A stretch of DNA of 64,000 nucleotides from Gemmatimonadaceae bacterium (GTDB lineage: Bacteria; Latescibacterota; UBA2968; UBA8231), in NCBI GenBank assembly GCA_026706075.1, contig JAPOZM010000031.1, forward strand, positions 62,001 to 126,000, read 5' to 3'. Positions within the stretch are counted from its first letter, which is position 1, and each line of letters begins with the position of its first letter. Of this stretch, positions 17,066-25,436 are shown piece after piece. The notes beneath the pieces are model-generated. The model searched no databases. It was not told the origin of the DNA and was given only the letters and a program-made list of their open reading frames with translations. A program made the translations under genes and the position numbers.

Positions 17066-20000
17066 TCAGAAGCTCCGCCCGAAGCTGAAGTGCATGTGCC
17101 ACCCGGAGATGTCCTTGAAGTCGGTGCGCCGGGCGAACTCGAAGTTCAGGGGCGCCAGGAAGTAGACGAGCAGGCCGAAGCCGACGCCTCCCTGCAGGCG
17201 CACCCGCTCCGCCGCCGGATCGACCTCGACGAGGGGGCTCTGCAGCGGCCACGGGTCGAGGGTCTGGTCCCGCTTCCAGGCGCTCCCCAGATCGGCGAAG
17301 ATGGCGCCGTCCACGGCGGGGATGGCGAACGTCCCGGGCCAGCCGAAGGTGATGTTGCGGATGAAGGGGACGCGGATCTCCCCGTTGATGAGGGCCACGC
17401 GGGTGCCGGTGAATCTCGAGAAGGAGTAGCCCCGCAGCGGACCCACGTTGAGGTTGTACCCCGGGTAGAAGGGCAGGAACCAGGCCGGCCCGCCGAGGTT
17501 GTACTCAAGGCCGTCGCGCCCCAGGGAGCCGATGCCCGTGCCCCGCAACCCGAGCACCGACCAGCGGCCCAGGCGCAGGTAGTGGCGGTAGTCGATCTCC
17601 ACGTGGGTGAAGTTGCGGTCCCCTTCCCTCAGGGCCAGCGTGCGCCCGGCGGAGAGGTAGTAGCGCCGGCCCGCCGTGGGGCCCAGGAGCCCGATGTTGA
17701 GGGAATCGTGGACGTAGGCGGCCTTGAACAGGTGGGTGCTGGAGCCGTCGATCGGCTCCTGCACCGGCCACGCGATCTCGCGCTGCTCGTCGACGAAGGA
17801 GTACGACAGCTCGACGCGCCGGTACACATCGAGGGGATAGCTGATGTCCGCCAGCACCCCGGTCTGGCGGCTGCGCACCAGCCCCCGGGTGAGACGGGCA
17901 CCGATCCCGTAGTAGCCCCCGAAGGGACCCCGGCCCTCGTTGTCGTTGAAGTACTGGTTCCAGTTGAAGACCATGGCGCTGTACGTGGGCCGGCGGCCAT
18001 GGTAGCTGTAGCCGGCGGCGAAGGTGAAGTCGTTGTTGATCTCCTGGGAACCCACGTAGTCGGTGAACAGGTTGAGGTCGTGGTTGCCCAGGAGGTCGCT
18101 CATGCTCAACTGGGCCACCCCGGCGAGAAAGCCTGAGTAGTAGCCCATCTGCAGGGCCACCCCGTCGAACTCCAGCTTGGGCGTGTACCGTCGCCGGGGC
18201 AGGCCCTCCAAGGCGCTCTCCGGACCGCCCGGGAGCCGCGCCGTGTCCCGCCGCAGGGCGTCGCCCAGATCCTCCATGCCTCCCCCCGGCGAGGGTGCCC
18301 CGCCTTTGCCGGCAGCGACCGCACCGGCGTCGCCGCCGGGGGCCTCCGCCAGCTTCATCGCCTGGTTGGTGTCCGCCTTGCGGTCGAGGACGGCCACCGC
18401 CTCCTCCAGGCCGAGGCGGGTTGCGCCGGCCAGGGCGGCTGCGGCAGTGTCGGCCTCACCCTGCTGCACGAGGAGAATGGGGTCCCGTCGGGACGGCCCC
18501 TCGCCACCGGCTCCGGTGGCCTCGGCAGCGACCGCCGGCTCGGCGCCAACCCGCGCCGCCAGCTCCTCGCTGCGCCGCCGCAGCTCCGGCATGGAGGGCA
18601 TGTCCATGCGGTACATCTCGCGGCGGCTGTGGTAGTAGGTGTTGAGCACCAGCTGCTGGCCATCGGGGGACAGGGAGGGGTTCATGATGCCCGAGAGGGT
18701 GCGCGTCAGGCGGTACTCGCGGCCGTCGCCGAGGTCCTGCAGGAACAGGTCGTTGATGCCGTCGCGGGTGGAGACGAAGAGGATCCTGTCGCCCTCCGGA
18801 GTCCACTCCGGCCAGAGGTCGTCGCCCGGGGTGGCCACCAGCGTGGACTGGCTCCCCGTGTCGAGGTCGTAGACCTTGATGTCGAACTGGCCCTCCACCT
18901 TGGCGCTGAAGGCGAGCCGCCTCCCGTCGGGATGGAAGTCGGGGTGGTCCTCGCGCCGGGATGTACCGGTCAGCTGCCGGACCTGCTCGGTGGCCACGTC
19001 CACCATGTAGAGGTCGCTCTGCCCGTAGCCGGTGCCGACGAAGGCCAGGCGGCGGCTGTCGGGCGCCCAGTCGAGTCCCTCGACGATCTCGATGTCGTCG
19101 AAGGAGAGGGTGTTCACGAGCTTCTTTTCGTACAGGTCCCAGAGGACGATGGCGTCCTTCGGACCGTCCTTGCCCACCAGGGCGATGGTGCTCCCGTCCG
19201 GCGCCCAGGCCACCGTGCCGTCGCCGAAGGTCAGGTCGTCGAAGACGCGGGTGCGCATGCCGGTGGTGACCCGCTGCACCCGGCGGCCGTTGCTGACCCG
19301 GATGATGTCGACGTGCTGCTCCACGCCGTCGGTGCTGAGGACGGCGAGCATGTCGCCTCCCAGGGACCACTCCGGCGACATGTACAGGCCGTGGACCTCG
19401 TCGTTGTCGACGACGCGGCTGGCGAACTCGGAGACGTAGTCGCGGTGCTGCAGCAGCGGCCAGTAGCGCTTGCGCATGTGCGCCTGCCAGCGCTCGTCGA
19501 GGGTGCTCATGTCCATGTCGATGAGACGCTCGAGGAGCCTGTCCGTGTCGGTCTGCTGGTCCCACACGCGCAGGATGCGGCTCACCTTCTCGGGTCCGAA
19601 TCGGGCCGCCAGGTACTCCATCAGGCTGTGGCTCTGCTTGTAGGCCAGGAACGGGTTCGGCAGGTAGTTCCAGCTCGAGTCCATGACCTCGAGAGGGATC
19701 AGCCGGTCCGTCAGCACCGCGTCGCGCAGCACCATCTCGTCGATGGTGTTCATCTCCTCCGTCGAGTACTCGGCCAGGCCCTCCATGATCCACGTGGGTG
19801 GCCGCGCGATCGGGTTGGAGATGCGCCGCACGGGTCCCCGGTTCACGATGTCGTACTGGAAGATGTGCATCAACTCGTGAGTGAGGACGTTGCGGAAGTC
19901 GTCGAGATCGCCGTTGAAGGGGATCACCATGCGGTAGCGCAGGGGCTCGGCAAAGCCCGCCACCCCGGGCGGCAGGAAGGCCTGGATGATGTTCGTCTGC

Positions 20001-20338
20001 TGGAACTCGTAGTGCGACTTGAAGATGACGATGGGCGGCTTGGTCGACAGCTCGTGGCGCATGAGGGCGCTGATGTGGACGTAGGCCTCCTCGAGGTACG
20101 CCACGGCCCGGTCGGCGAGGTTCTCGAACTCCGGTTCGTAATGGAGGAGCAGGTGCTCGCTCTCGACGAAGTGCCAGTCGAAGTCCTTGTAGCGCACCTT
20201 GTTCTTGCCGAATCCCTGGCGCAACTGGGAGGACAGGATGTCCTGGGCCGAGGCGCCGCCGGGCAGCCAGGCCAGGAACGCGGCCAGCAGCAGGGCGCCG
20301 GCGCGGATGCGGCGTGTATGAGAGTTCATGGTGGGCAT
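17066..20338 (-). CDS. Gluzincin protease / TolB-like propeller / Omp85-type barrel fusion
   Basis: 1090 residues. A signal peptide (to about 32) is followed by a peptidase MA-like metalloprotease domain with HELMH at about 154-158 and the downstream EGLAEY (186-191) that supplies the third zinc ligand. Residues about 310-595 hold at least six PD40/TolB-type blades (AWAPDGS, DWAPDSR, DFHPDGR, EWTPEGD, SLSPDGQ). An Ala/Gly/Glu-rich linker (about 600-720) leads to a C-terminal beta-barrel of the BamA/surface-antigen type ending FSFGRSF. All catalytic ligands are present. The protein should sit in the outer membrane with protease and propeller in the periplasm or at the surface. The ATG at 20338 is preferred because GGAGGA lies about six bases before it; ATG 20329 is possible. 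Substrate unknown. Confidence 0.85.
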   Translation of the reverse strand: MPTMNSHTRRIRAGALLLAAFLAWLPGGASAQDILSSQLRQGFGKNKVRYKDFDWHFVESEHLLLHYEPEFENLADRAVAYLEEAYVHISALMRHELSTKPPIVIFKSHYEFQQTNIIQAFLPPGVAGFAEPLRYRMVIPFNGDLDDFRNVLTHELMHIFQYDIVNRGPVRRISNPIARPPTWIMEGLAEYSTEEMNTIDEMVLRDAVLTDRLIPLEVMDSSWNYLPNPFLAYKQSHSLMEYLAARFGPEKVSRILRVWDQQTDTDRLLERLIDMDMSTLDERWQAHMRKRYWPLLQHRDYVSEFASRVVDNDEVHGLYMSPEWSLGGDMLAVLSTDGVEQHVDIIRVSNGRRVQRVTTGMRTRVFDDLTFGDGTVAWAPDGSTIALVGKDGPKDAIVLWDLYEKKLVNTLSFDDIEIVEGLDWAPDSRRLAFVGTGYGQSDLYMVDVATEQVRQLTGTSRREDHPDFHPDGRRLAFSAKVEGQFDIKVYDLDTGSQSTLVATPGDDLWPEWTPEGDRILFVSTRDGINDLFLQDLGDGREYRLTRTLSGIMNPSLSPDGQQLVLNTYYHSRREMYRMDMPSMPELRRRSEELAARVGAEPAVAAEATGAGGEGPSRRDPILLVQQGEADTAAAALAGATRLGLEEAVAVLDRKADTNQAMKLAEAPGGDAGAVAAGKGGAPSPGGGMEDLGDALRRDTARLPGGPESALEGLPRRRYTPKLEFDGVALQMGYYSGFLAGVAQLSMSDLLGNHDLNLFTDYVGSQEINNDFTFAAGYSYHGRRPTYSAMVFNWNQYFNDNEGRGPFGGYYGIGARLTRGLVRSRQTGVLADISYPLDVYRRVELSYSFVDEQREIAWPVQEPIDGSSTHLFKAAYVHDSLNIGLLGPTAGRRYYLSAGRTLALREGDRNFTHVEIDYRHYLRLGRWSVLGLRGTGIGSLGRDGLEYNLGGPAWFLPFYPGYNLNVGPLRGYSFSRFTGTRVALINGEIRVPFIRNITFGWPGTFAIPAVDGAIFADLGSAWKRDQTLDPWPLQSPLVEVDPAAERVRLQGGVGFGLLVYFLAPLNFEFARRTDFKDISGWHMHFSFGRSF

Positions 20339-21138
20339 CACCCTTCCTCCGGCGTTTCCCTGGCCGGGGCGGTCCCTCGGCGGCGTTCCCTGGCCCGCGG
20401 CAGTCCGTCGATGTCGACGCTGTCCGCCGGTACGGCGCGCGCCTCCGCGGCCCTGCGGAGGTAGCTCAGATTGGCCTGGTACAGCCGCTTGCCGGGGGCC
20501 AGCCGGGCGGCGAACTCATACGCCGCCCGCGCCTTCTCCCGCTCTCCGAGCCGTTCGTAGAGGATCCCGAGGTTGTTGTGCAGGCTCGCCGACAGGCTGT
20601 CCACGGCGACGGCCTGCTCGAGGTGGATCCGAGCCTCTTCCCAGAGGCCCCGTTCGATGCACCAGAGAGCGTATTCGTTCACCCGCTCGACCCGCTCCCG
20701 GTCTTCCCCCGTGCGGGACTCGTACGCCCGCCGCTGCGCCTGCACCACCTCCGGGGATGGGGCGGGCCCTTCCGGGGGAGGGGCAGCCTCTACCTCCAGG
20801 GGCGGGGCGGTACCGGCCGGAGCTGGTCCGGCGGGCGGTGCAGCCGCCGCCAGGGAGTCCGGACCCTCCACGGCCTCCGGCGGGTGAGCTTCCTGCCCGG
20901 CGGCGCCGAGGGAGTCGGGCGGGTCCGCGGCTTCCAGCGCCGACACCCCCTCTTCGGCTTCGGCCACTGCCAGGGCGGACGTGTCCTGTTGGACCTCCTC
21001 CGCCCCGGGGGGGTTCCCCTCCGCCTGCCACCAGGGCACGGCACTCTGTCTCGGCTGGCGGGCGACCTGGGTGCAGGCGGACGCGGCCAGGGCGAGCAGG
21101 CACAGGGAAAGCTTCCAGCCAGAGGTGCCGGAGATCAC
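20338..21138 (-). CDS. TPR lipoprotein
   Basis: 266 residues from GTG. The lipobox AASAC places the lipidated cysteine at about residue 22. A long Pro/Ala/Glu-rich disordered linker (about 30-130) is followed by two to three tetratricopeptide repeats (about 140-220), for example YALWCIERGLWEEARIHLEQ and a GILYERLGEREKARAAYEFA-type helix pair. TPR lipoproteins of this kind act as scaffolds in envelope complexes. The stop overlaps the start region of the protease/propeller/barrel gene, so the products probably work together. It is the first gene of this three-gene leftward operon. Confidence 0.82.
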   Translation of the reverse strand: MISGTSGWKLSLCLLALAASACTQVARQPRQSAVPWWQAEGNPPGAEEVQQDTSALAVAEAEEGVSALEAADPPDSLGAAGQEAHPPEAVEGPDSLAAAAPPAGPAPAGTAPPLEVEAAPPPEGPAPSPEVVQAQRRAYESRTGEDRERVERVNEYALWCIERGLWEEARIHLEQAVAVDSLSASLHNNLGILYERLGEREKARAAYEFAARLAPGKRLYQANLSYLRRAAEARAVPADSVDIDGLPRARERRRGTAPARETPEEG

Positions 21139-21189
21139 GACGAGACCTGGATCGGGGAAAGGAGACGTCGGCGAAGGATGAAGAGTTTC

Positions 21190-21195
21190 AATATA
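21190..21195 (-). promoter_or_regulatory. -10 box of the TPR lipoprotein operon
   Basis: TATATT on the minus strand, 51 bases before the GTG start. No convincing -35 lies 16-18 bases upstream, so an activator or a weak promoter is possible. Confidence 0.4.
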
Positions 21196-21214
21196 CGCAC
21201 CGGGTTCGGCGGCT

Positions 21215-22600
21215 TCATGCCCGGTCGGAGACGGTCTCTCCGCTCACGGCGCCGCGTCGAGCGGCAGCCCACCCGACCAGGCACCAGCCGAGCAGCAGGT
21301 ATACCGGGCCGTACTCGACCCAGGCCACCCACTCCGAGGACTGCCACGTCCCCGTCCCGCGGTAGGGCATGAGCGCCTCGTAGCCGAGGAAAGCGAGCCA
21401 GCAGAACGCCATCCACGGCAGTGCCGGGTGCATGGGCAGGAAGGCCAGGATCCAGAGCAGGTACCAGGGATGCACGACGGGGGACAGCAGCAGCAGGGCC
21501 CCCATGGAGGCCGCAACGGCGCGCACCGGATCCCGCCAGCCGGCGGCCGCCCACGCGGTCACCGCCGCCAGCGCCGCCAGGCAGATCCAGCGGGCCGTCA
21601 TCAGGGCGCCGTCGTCCCATTCCCAGCCGGGCTTCGGGTCGGCGAGCAGGGAGTAGATCAGGCCGTAGAGGCTGTCGTTGTGACGCCACTTCACGGCGAA
21701 GGTCCGCAGCCCCGACCACATGGCCCCGCCGGCGTCGGCGTACGCGAGCCAGGCGGCGGCCAGGCCGAGAGGCACCCACACCAGGGGCCGGCGGGGAATT
21801 GGATCGAGCCACCGCCGCCAGCCCCGCGAGTCCGCCGGCGCCCAGGATCGCCAGAAGGCGGCCAGACACAGCACGGGGACCACCTTGGACAGGATCGCCG
21901 CCGTCAGGGCCAGGGCCGCCCCGTGCCGGCGGCCCGACGCCAGGAACAGCAGACCCATCATCATCAGCGTCACCGCGAGGACATCGACGTGGCCGTTGCC
22001 GGCGATCTCGATGACGGGCAGCGGATGCCAGGCATAGAGCAGTATCCGCGGCGGACTCTGCCCGCGGTGCTTCAGCAGGCACCAGAGCACGGCCATCAGG
22101 AGCAGGTCGCAGAGGACGAGGGCCGCCTTCAGCCCGGTGGCCCCCGGCCACGCCGCGTGGGCGCCCCGGAAGAGCCACTGCGCCACCGGCGGATAGATGG
22201 TGACGAGCTCGGGATGGTTGATCCGCCCCCAGTCGGTGTCCCGCAGCGGCGCGAGGGAGGGGTCGTCCGGCGCCTGTGCATATGGATTCCCGCCGGCGGC
22301 CTGCACCCGGGCGTCCCACAGGTAACGGTAGATGTCATCGGACAGCGACGGTGCGGTATCCAGCAGCAGCAGCCGGAAAACGACGGCGAAGCCGGCCACG
22401 ATGGCGGTGGTGCCGGGCGCCGCGCAGGGGGAGCGCAGCACCAGCCAGGCGGCGTATGCCCAGGCGGCGGCCGCCGGCAACAGAGCCAGCCACATCCCGG
22501 GCACGTCCTCGCCGAGATCGCCTGTCGCCCGGAGCCACAGGAAGCCGCCGGTCAGAACCCCCCCGGCGGCCAGCAGACCTGCGCGGGGGTATCTCAGCAT
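21215..22600 (-). CDS. GT-C family membrane glycosyltransferase (GT87/mannosyltransferase-like)
   Basis: 461 residues with about ten hydrophobic segments. SLSDDIYRYLWDAR (about residues 83-96) is the first-loop acidic motif of GT-C polyprenyl-phosphate-sugar transferases, and NPYAQAPDD follows as in GT87/DUF2029 relatives. Such enzymes transfer a sugar from a lipid-linked donor on the outer face of the cytoplasmic membrane. Donor and acceptor are unknown. The ATG at 22600 opens exactly at the first hydrophobic segment; a longer frame runs upstream without sense. A strong nested hairpin covers its probable ribosome site. It lies after a 3-hydroxyacyl-CoA dehydrogenase gene on the same strand. 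Confidence 0.85.
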   Translation of the reverse strand: MLRYPRAGLLAAGGVLTGGFLWLRATGDLGEDVPGMWLALLPAAAAWAYAAWLVLRSPCAAPGTTAIVAGFAVVFRLLLLDTAPSLSDDIYRYLWDARVQAAGGNPYAQAPDDPSLAPLRDTDWGRINHPELVTIYPPVAQWLFRGAHAAWPGATGLKAALVLCDLLLMAVLWCLLKHRGQSPPRILLYAWHPLPVIEIAGNGHVDVLAVTLMMMGLLFLASGRRHGAALALTAAILSKVVPVLCLAAFWRSWAPADSRGWRRWLDPIPRRPLVWVPLGLAAAWLAYADAGGAMWSGLRTFAVKWRHNDSLYGLIYSLLADPKPGWEWDDGALMTARWICLAALAAVTAWAAAGWRDPVRAVAASMGALLLLSPVVHPWYLLWILAFLPMHPALPWMAFCWLAFLGYEALMPYRGTGTWQSSEWVAWVEYGPVYLLLGWCLVGWAAARRGAVSGETVSDRA

Positions 22601-22609
22601 GACGCCCGA

Positions 22610-22673
22610 CCTCGCAGGGCACCTCCCGGGGCGGGTGGTCCTCCCTCGCCCGGGAGAACGGGGGCCTGCGAGG
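22610..22673 (-). other. Nested stem-loop in the leader of the GT-C gene
   Basis: A perfect 9-bp outer stem (22610-22618 with 22665-22673) encloses an 8-bp inner stem (22623-22630 with 22649-22656). On the minus-strand transcript the outer stem contains the GAGG that would serve as ribosome site nine bases before the GT-C ATG. No U-run follows, so it is not a classic terminator. A role in translation control or mRNA processing is inferred. Confidence 0.6.
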
Positions 22674-22682
22674 CGGATGTCT

Positions 22683-23525
22683 TCAATAGTTGAAGAACCC
22701 GCCCCCCGTCTTGCGCCCCAGCCGGCCTTCCGCGACCAGCCGGCGGAGGCTCGCCGGCGGCGCGTACCTCGGGCCGAGGCGCGCCTCGAGGGATTCGAGG
22801 ATGTCCAAGCAGACATCGAGACCGACGAAATCGGCCAGCGCCAGGGGGCCGATGGGATGGCCGGCGCCCAGGCGCACGGCGCGGTCCAGATCCTCCGCTG
22901 ACGCGACCCCCTCCTCCAGGGCCCGGACCGCCTCGGCGACCATGGCGAAGAGCAACCGGTTGACGGCGAATCCCGGGCGGTTGCCGACCTCGATCGGGGT
23001 CTTGCCGCACCGGCGCGCCAGCTCGGCCACGGCCGTCACCACCTCCGGGGATGTCTGCGGCGCGGCGACGACCTCCACCAGGGGCATGGCCGGGGGCGGG
23101 TTGAAGAAATGCAGGCCCACCACCCGATGAGGGCGGCCGGTGGCCCCGGCCAGCGCCGACAGGTCCAGCCCCGAGGTGTTGGAGGCGAGCACCGCCCCGG
23201 GCGGCAGCACGCCATCGAGCCGGGCCAGAACCCCTTGCTTCAGGTCGAGGCGCTCCGGCACCGCTTCGATCGCCAGGTTGGTGCCGGCCAGGTCCGACAG
23301 TTCCGCGAGAGCGCACAGCCGCCCGGCGATCTCATCCGGATCGCCGCGGATGTCCCCGCGCTCGTGGCGGCGCCGAACCCGCTTCCGCACCGATTCGACC
23401 GCTGCCTCGAGGACCGCCCCCGAGGCGTCGTGCAGCCCCACGTGCAGGCCGGACTCCAGTAGCACCTGGGCGATGCCACGGCCCATGGTGCCGGCGCCGA
23501 CGACCACTGCCTTGCGGAAGTTCAA
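22683..23525 (-). CDS. 3-hydroxyacyl-CoA (3-hydroxybutyryl-CoA) dehydrogenase
   Basis: 280 residues from a TTG, preceded by GGGGGA; this matches the family length of about 282. The NAD motif VVGAGTMGRG lies at 8-17, NTSGLD in the middle, the catalytic His region HRVVGLHFFNPPPAMPLVEV about 120-140, and the C-terminal GRKTGGGFFNY is diagnostic. It oxidises (S)-3-hydroxyacyl-CoA or reduces acetoacetyl-CoA with NAD(P)H in fatty acid or butyrate metabolism. No thiolase or crotonase gene is nearby, so the direction in vivo is open. It diverges from the Gfo/Idh gene. Confidence 0.92.
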   Translation of the reverse strand: MNFRKAVVVGAGTMGRGIAQVLLESGLHVGLHDASGAVLEAAVESVRKRVRRRHERGDIRGDPDEIAGRLCALAELSDLAGTNLAIEAVPERLDLKQGVLARLDGVLPPGAVLASNTSGLDLSALAGATGRPHRVVGLHFFNPPPAMPLVEVVAAPQTSPEVVTAVAELARRCGKTPIEVGNRPGFAVNRLLFAMVAEAVRALEEGVASAEDLDRAVRLGAGHPIGPLALADFVGLDVCLDILESLEARLGPRYAPPASLRRLVAEGRLGRKTGGGFFNY

Positions 23526-23652
23526 CTCATGTCCCCCGGGGCTCGGTCCGTGGTTCAAGGTAACCGGTGCCGCCCGCCAGCCGCCAGCGCCGCTTGACCG
23601 CAGTCGCCGCCCCCCTTGGTTCATCAGGATCCACCCTCCCCCGGAGACCGCC

Positions 23653-24669
23653 TTGGACGACCTGCGCATCGCCTTCATCGGGTTCCGCCACGCCCACATC
23701 CACAGCCTCTACGAGCGCGCCCTCGCCATGCCCGGCGTGCGCGTCGTCGGAGCCTGCGAGGAGCACGACCAGACCCGCCGCGAGCTGGCCGGCTCGAGCA
23801 TCGAGATCACCCACCGCGAGGCGGACCGCCTGCTCGACGAGGTCGAGTGCGACGCCGTCGCCGTGGGGGATGTGTACGCCCTCCGCGGCGCCCGCCTCAT
23901 CGCCGGCCTGGAGCGGGGTCGCCACGTGATCGCCGACAAGCCCTTGTGCACCCGCCTGGAGGAGGTGGAGCGGATCCGCGACCTGGCCGCCGGCGGCCTG
24001 GAGGTGGGGTGCATGCTCACCATGCGGGATGCCGCCGGCCCCCGCGCGGCGCGAGACCTCATCCGGAAGGGCGCCATCGGCGAGGTCCACGCCATCCAGT
24101 TCGGCGGCCAGCACCCCCTCATGCTCGGTTCCCGCCCGGGCTGGTACTTCGAGCCTGGACAGCACGGCGGCACGATCAACGACATCGGCATCCACGCCAT
24201 CGACGGGATCCCCTTCATCACCGGCCTCCGCTTCACGCGGCTGGAGGCGGCGCGCTGCTGGAACGCCTTCGCCCCCGAAACCCCACATTTCCACGACGGC
24301 GCCCAGATGCTGCTGACCATGGACAACGGCTGCGGCGTGGTGGGCGACGTCTCCTACTTCGCCCCCGACGGACCGGGCTACGCCCTGCCCTACTACTGGC
24401 GGATGACCTTCTGGGGGCGCGAAGGCGTCCTCGAGACCGCCACCAACGACGATCACCTGGAGCTGGCGCCGGCCAAGGGCAGCAGGGTCGAGCGGCGTCC
24501 CCTGCCCCCCGGCAACAGCGGCGGATACCTGGACGCCTTCCTCAAGGGGATCCGCGGCGATTCCCGCGAGGAGGGGGAGCTGACCACGGAGCAGGTCCTC
24601 GCTTCTTCCGAGATGGCCCTGCGGGTGCAGGCGGCGGCCGACGACGGGGAGCGGGGTGTGGGGTTGTGA
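23653..24669 (+). CDS. Gfo/Idh/MocA-family oxidoreductase
   Basis: 338 residues from a TTG with CCGGAGA before it. The N-terminal Rossmann domain reads RIAFIGFRHAHIHSL, so the usual GxGxxG is replaced by GFRHAH. VIADKPLC (about 98-105) holds the Lys of the family EKP motif, and NDIGIHAID (about 176-184) is the conserved D-G-H-D catalytic region. Members interconvert sugars, inositols or related compounds with NAD(P). The altered dinucleotide loop is seen in several uncharacterised subfamilies with histidine-rich motifs. Substrate unknown; no pathway partner lies beside it. The divergent gap of 127 bases upstream has no convincing promoter. Confidence 0.85.
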   Translation: MDDLRIAFIGFRHAHIHSLYERALAMPGVRVVGACEEHDQTRRELAGSSIEITHREADRLLDEVECDAVAVGDVYALRGARLIAGLERGRHVIADKPLCTRLEEVERIRDLAAGGLEVGCMLTMRDAAGPRAARDLIRKGAIGEVHAIQFGGQHPLMLGSRPGWYFEPGQHGGTINDIGIHAIDGIPFITGLRFTRLEAARCWNAFAPETPHFHDGAQMLLTMDNGCGVVGDVSYFAPDGPGYALPYYWRMTFWGREGVLETATNDDHLELAPAKGSRVERRPLPPGNSGGYLDAFLKGIRGDSREEGELTTEQVLASSEMALRVQAAADDGERGVGL

Positions 24670-24752
24670 AGAGCTTACTTCGAACAGATCACTCCATACG
24701 CACTGAGCCGGCAACCATCCCCTCCAAGAGCGGATACGTGGTCTCCGCCCGG

Positions 24753-24813
24753 CTGCTCCTGGCCCAGTCTCTTCCTGCCGTCCGTGCAGCGGTGTTGCGA
24801 GAGCCAGGAGCAG
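24753..24813. other. Long imperfect hairpin between converging genes
   Basis: An 11-bp perfect inverted repeat (24753-24763 with 24803-24813) can be extended by TCTC/GAGA after a short bulge. It sits in the 188-base gap between the converging Gfo/Idh and lipoprotein genes, so it may end transcription from both sides. No U-run follows on either strand. Confidence 0.5.
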
Positions 24814-24857
24814 AATGGTTCCCGGTCCTGATGGAAGACATGAGTCTTCCTTCGGGA

Positions 24858-25436
24858 TCAAGGTGATGCGCGCGTGAAGATTGATCCCCAGGGGACCGCC
24901 ACCCGTGACGCGATGTACAGGGTATGGGGTTCAACGCAAGGATCAACGCTGTATTCGAGCTCCCAAATCTTGTATATCAATGTCCTGCCTTCGACCTGTT
25001 CCCATCGGCCTGTTTCAAAGAAGTCCATTGCCGAGGACAGGCGATAGTAACTGCCGTCCTCTTCCAGGTGATAGCCGTCCCCATCAGCCGGCTTGTATTC
25101 CTGGCCGGGGTAGGTGATCCATACGTGAGTTGAATCAGCTTCCCAGGTAGCGCCAGGGTCCTGGTTGATCGAGTCTCCCGGAGCAGTCTGTGAGTAGTCT
25201 CTGTTTTCGTGGAAGATCATCCGCGTTCCTCCACCGTGGACCCATTCCCCCACGAGAAGGCCGGGGTGAGATTCACACTTCGCTTTCGTCTCGGGCTCCG
25301 GTCCGGTCTCCGCTCCTATCACTGATTCTGGCCCTTGTGGAGCGGTCGAGCCGCAGGAGGTCCAGAGGGCTGATGCGAGGATCAATCCCAAGGTCACTCT
25401 GGCACGGATTCTGCCATATTGGCTACTATACGGCAT
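24858..25436 (-). CDS. Putative lipoprotein with lipocalin-like pattern
   Basis: 192 residues from ATG 25436; a TTG at 25469 would add 11 residues. The signal peptide ends in ALWTSC (Cys about 28). LLVGEWVHGGGTRMIFHENR (about 62-81) and later GSYYRL and FFETGRWEQVEGR resemble the G-x-W start and F-x-x-dG-x-Y strands of small beta-barrel lipoproteins. No firm family. The base composition is visibly less GC-rich than the neighbours, and codon use includes more A/T-ending codons, which may mark a horizontally acquired or weakly selected gene. Its promoter is not clear, although TTGACA occurs at about 25503-25498 on the minus strand. Confidence 0.65.
   Translation of the reverse strand: MPYSSQYGRIRARVTLGLILASALWTSCGSTAPQGPESVIGAETGPEPETKAKCESHPGLLVGEWVHGGGTRMIFHENRDYSQTAPGDSINQDPGATWEADSTHVWITYPGQEYKPADGDGYHLEEDGSYYRLSSAMDFFETGRWEQVEGRTLIYKIWELEYSVDPCVEPHTLYIASRVAVPWGSIFTRASP

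Noticed and set aside
20452..20530. tRNA-like D-arm sequence (GGTAGCTCAGATTGG...GGTACAGC) on the plus strand
   Set aside because: It lies inside the TPR lipoprotein gene on the opposite strand, and no T-arm (GGTTCGAATC), acceptor pairing or anticodon stem follows.
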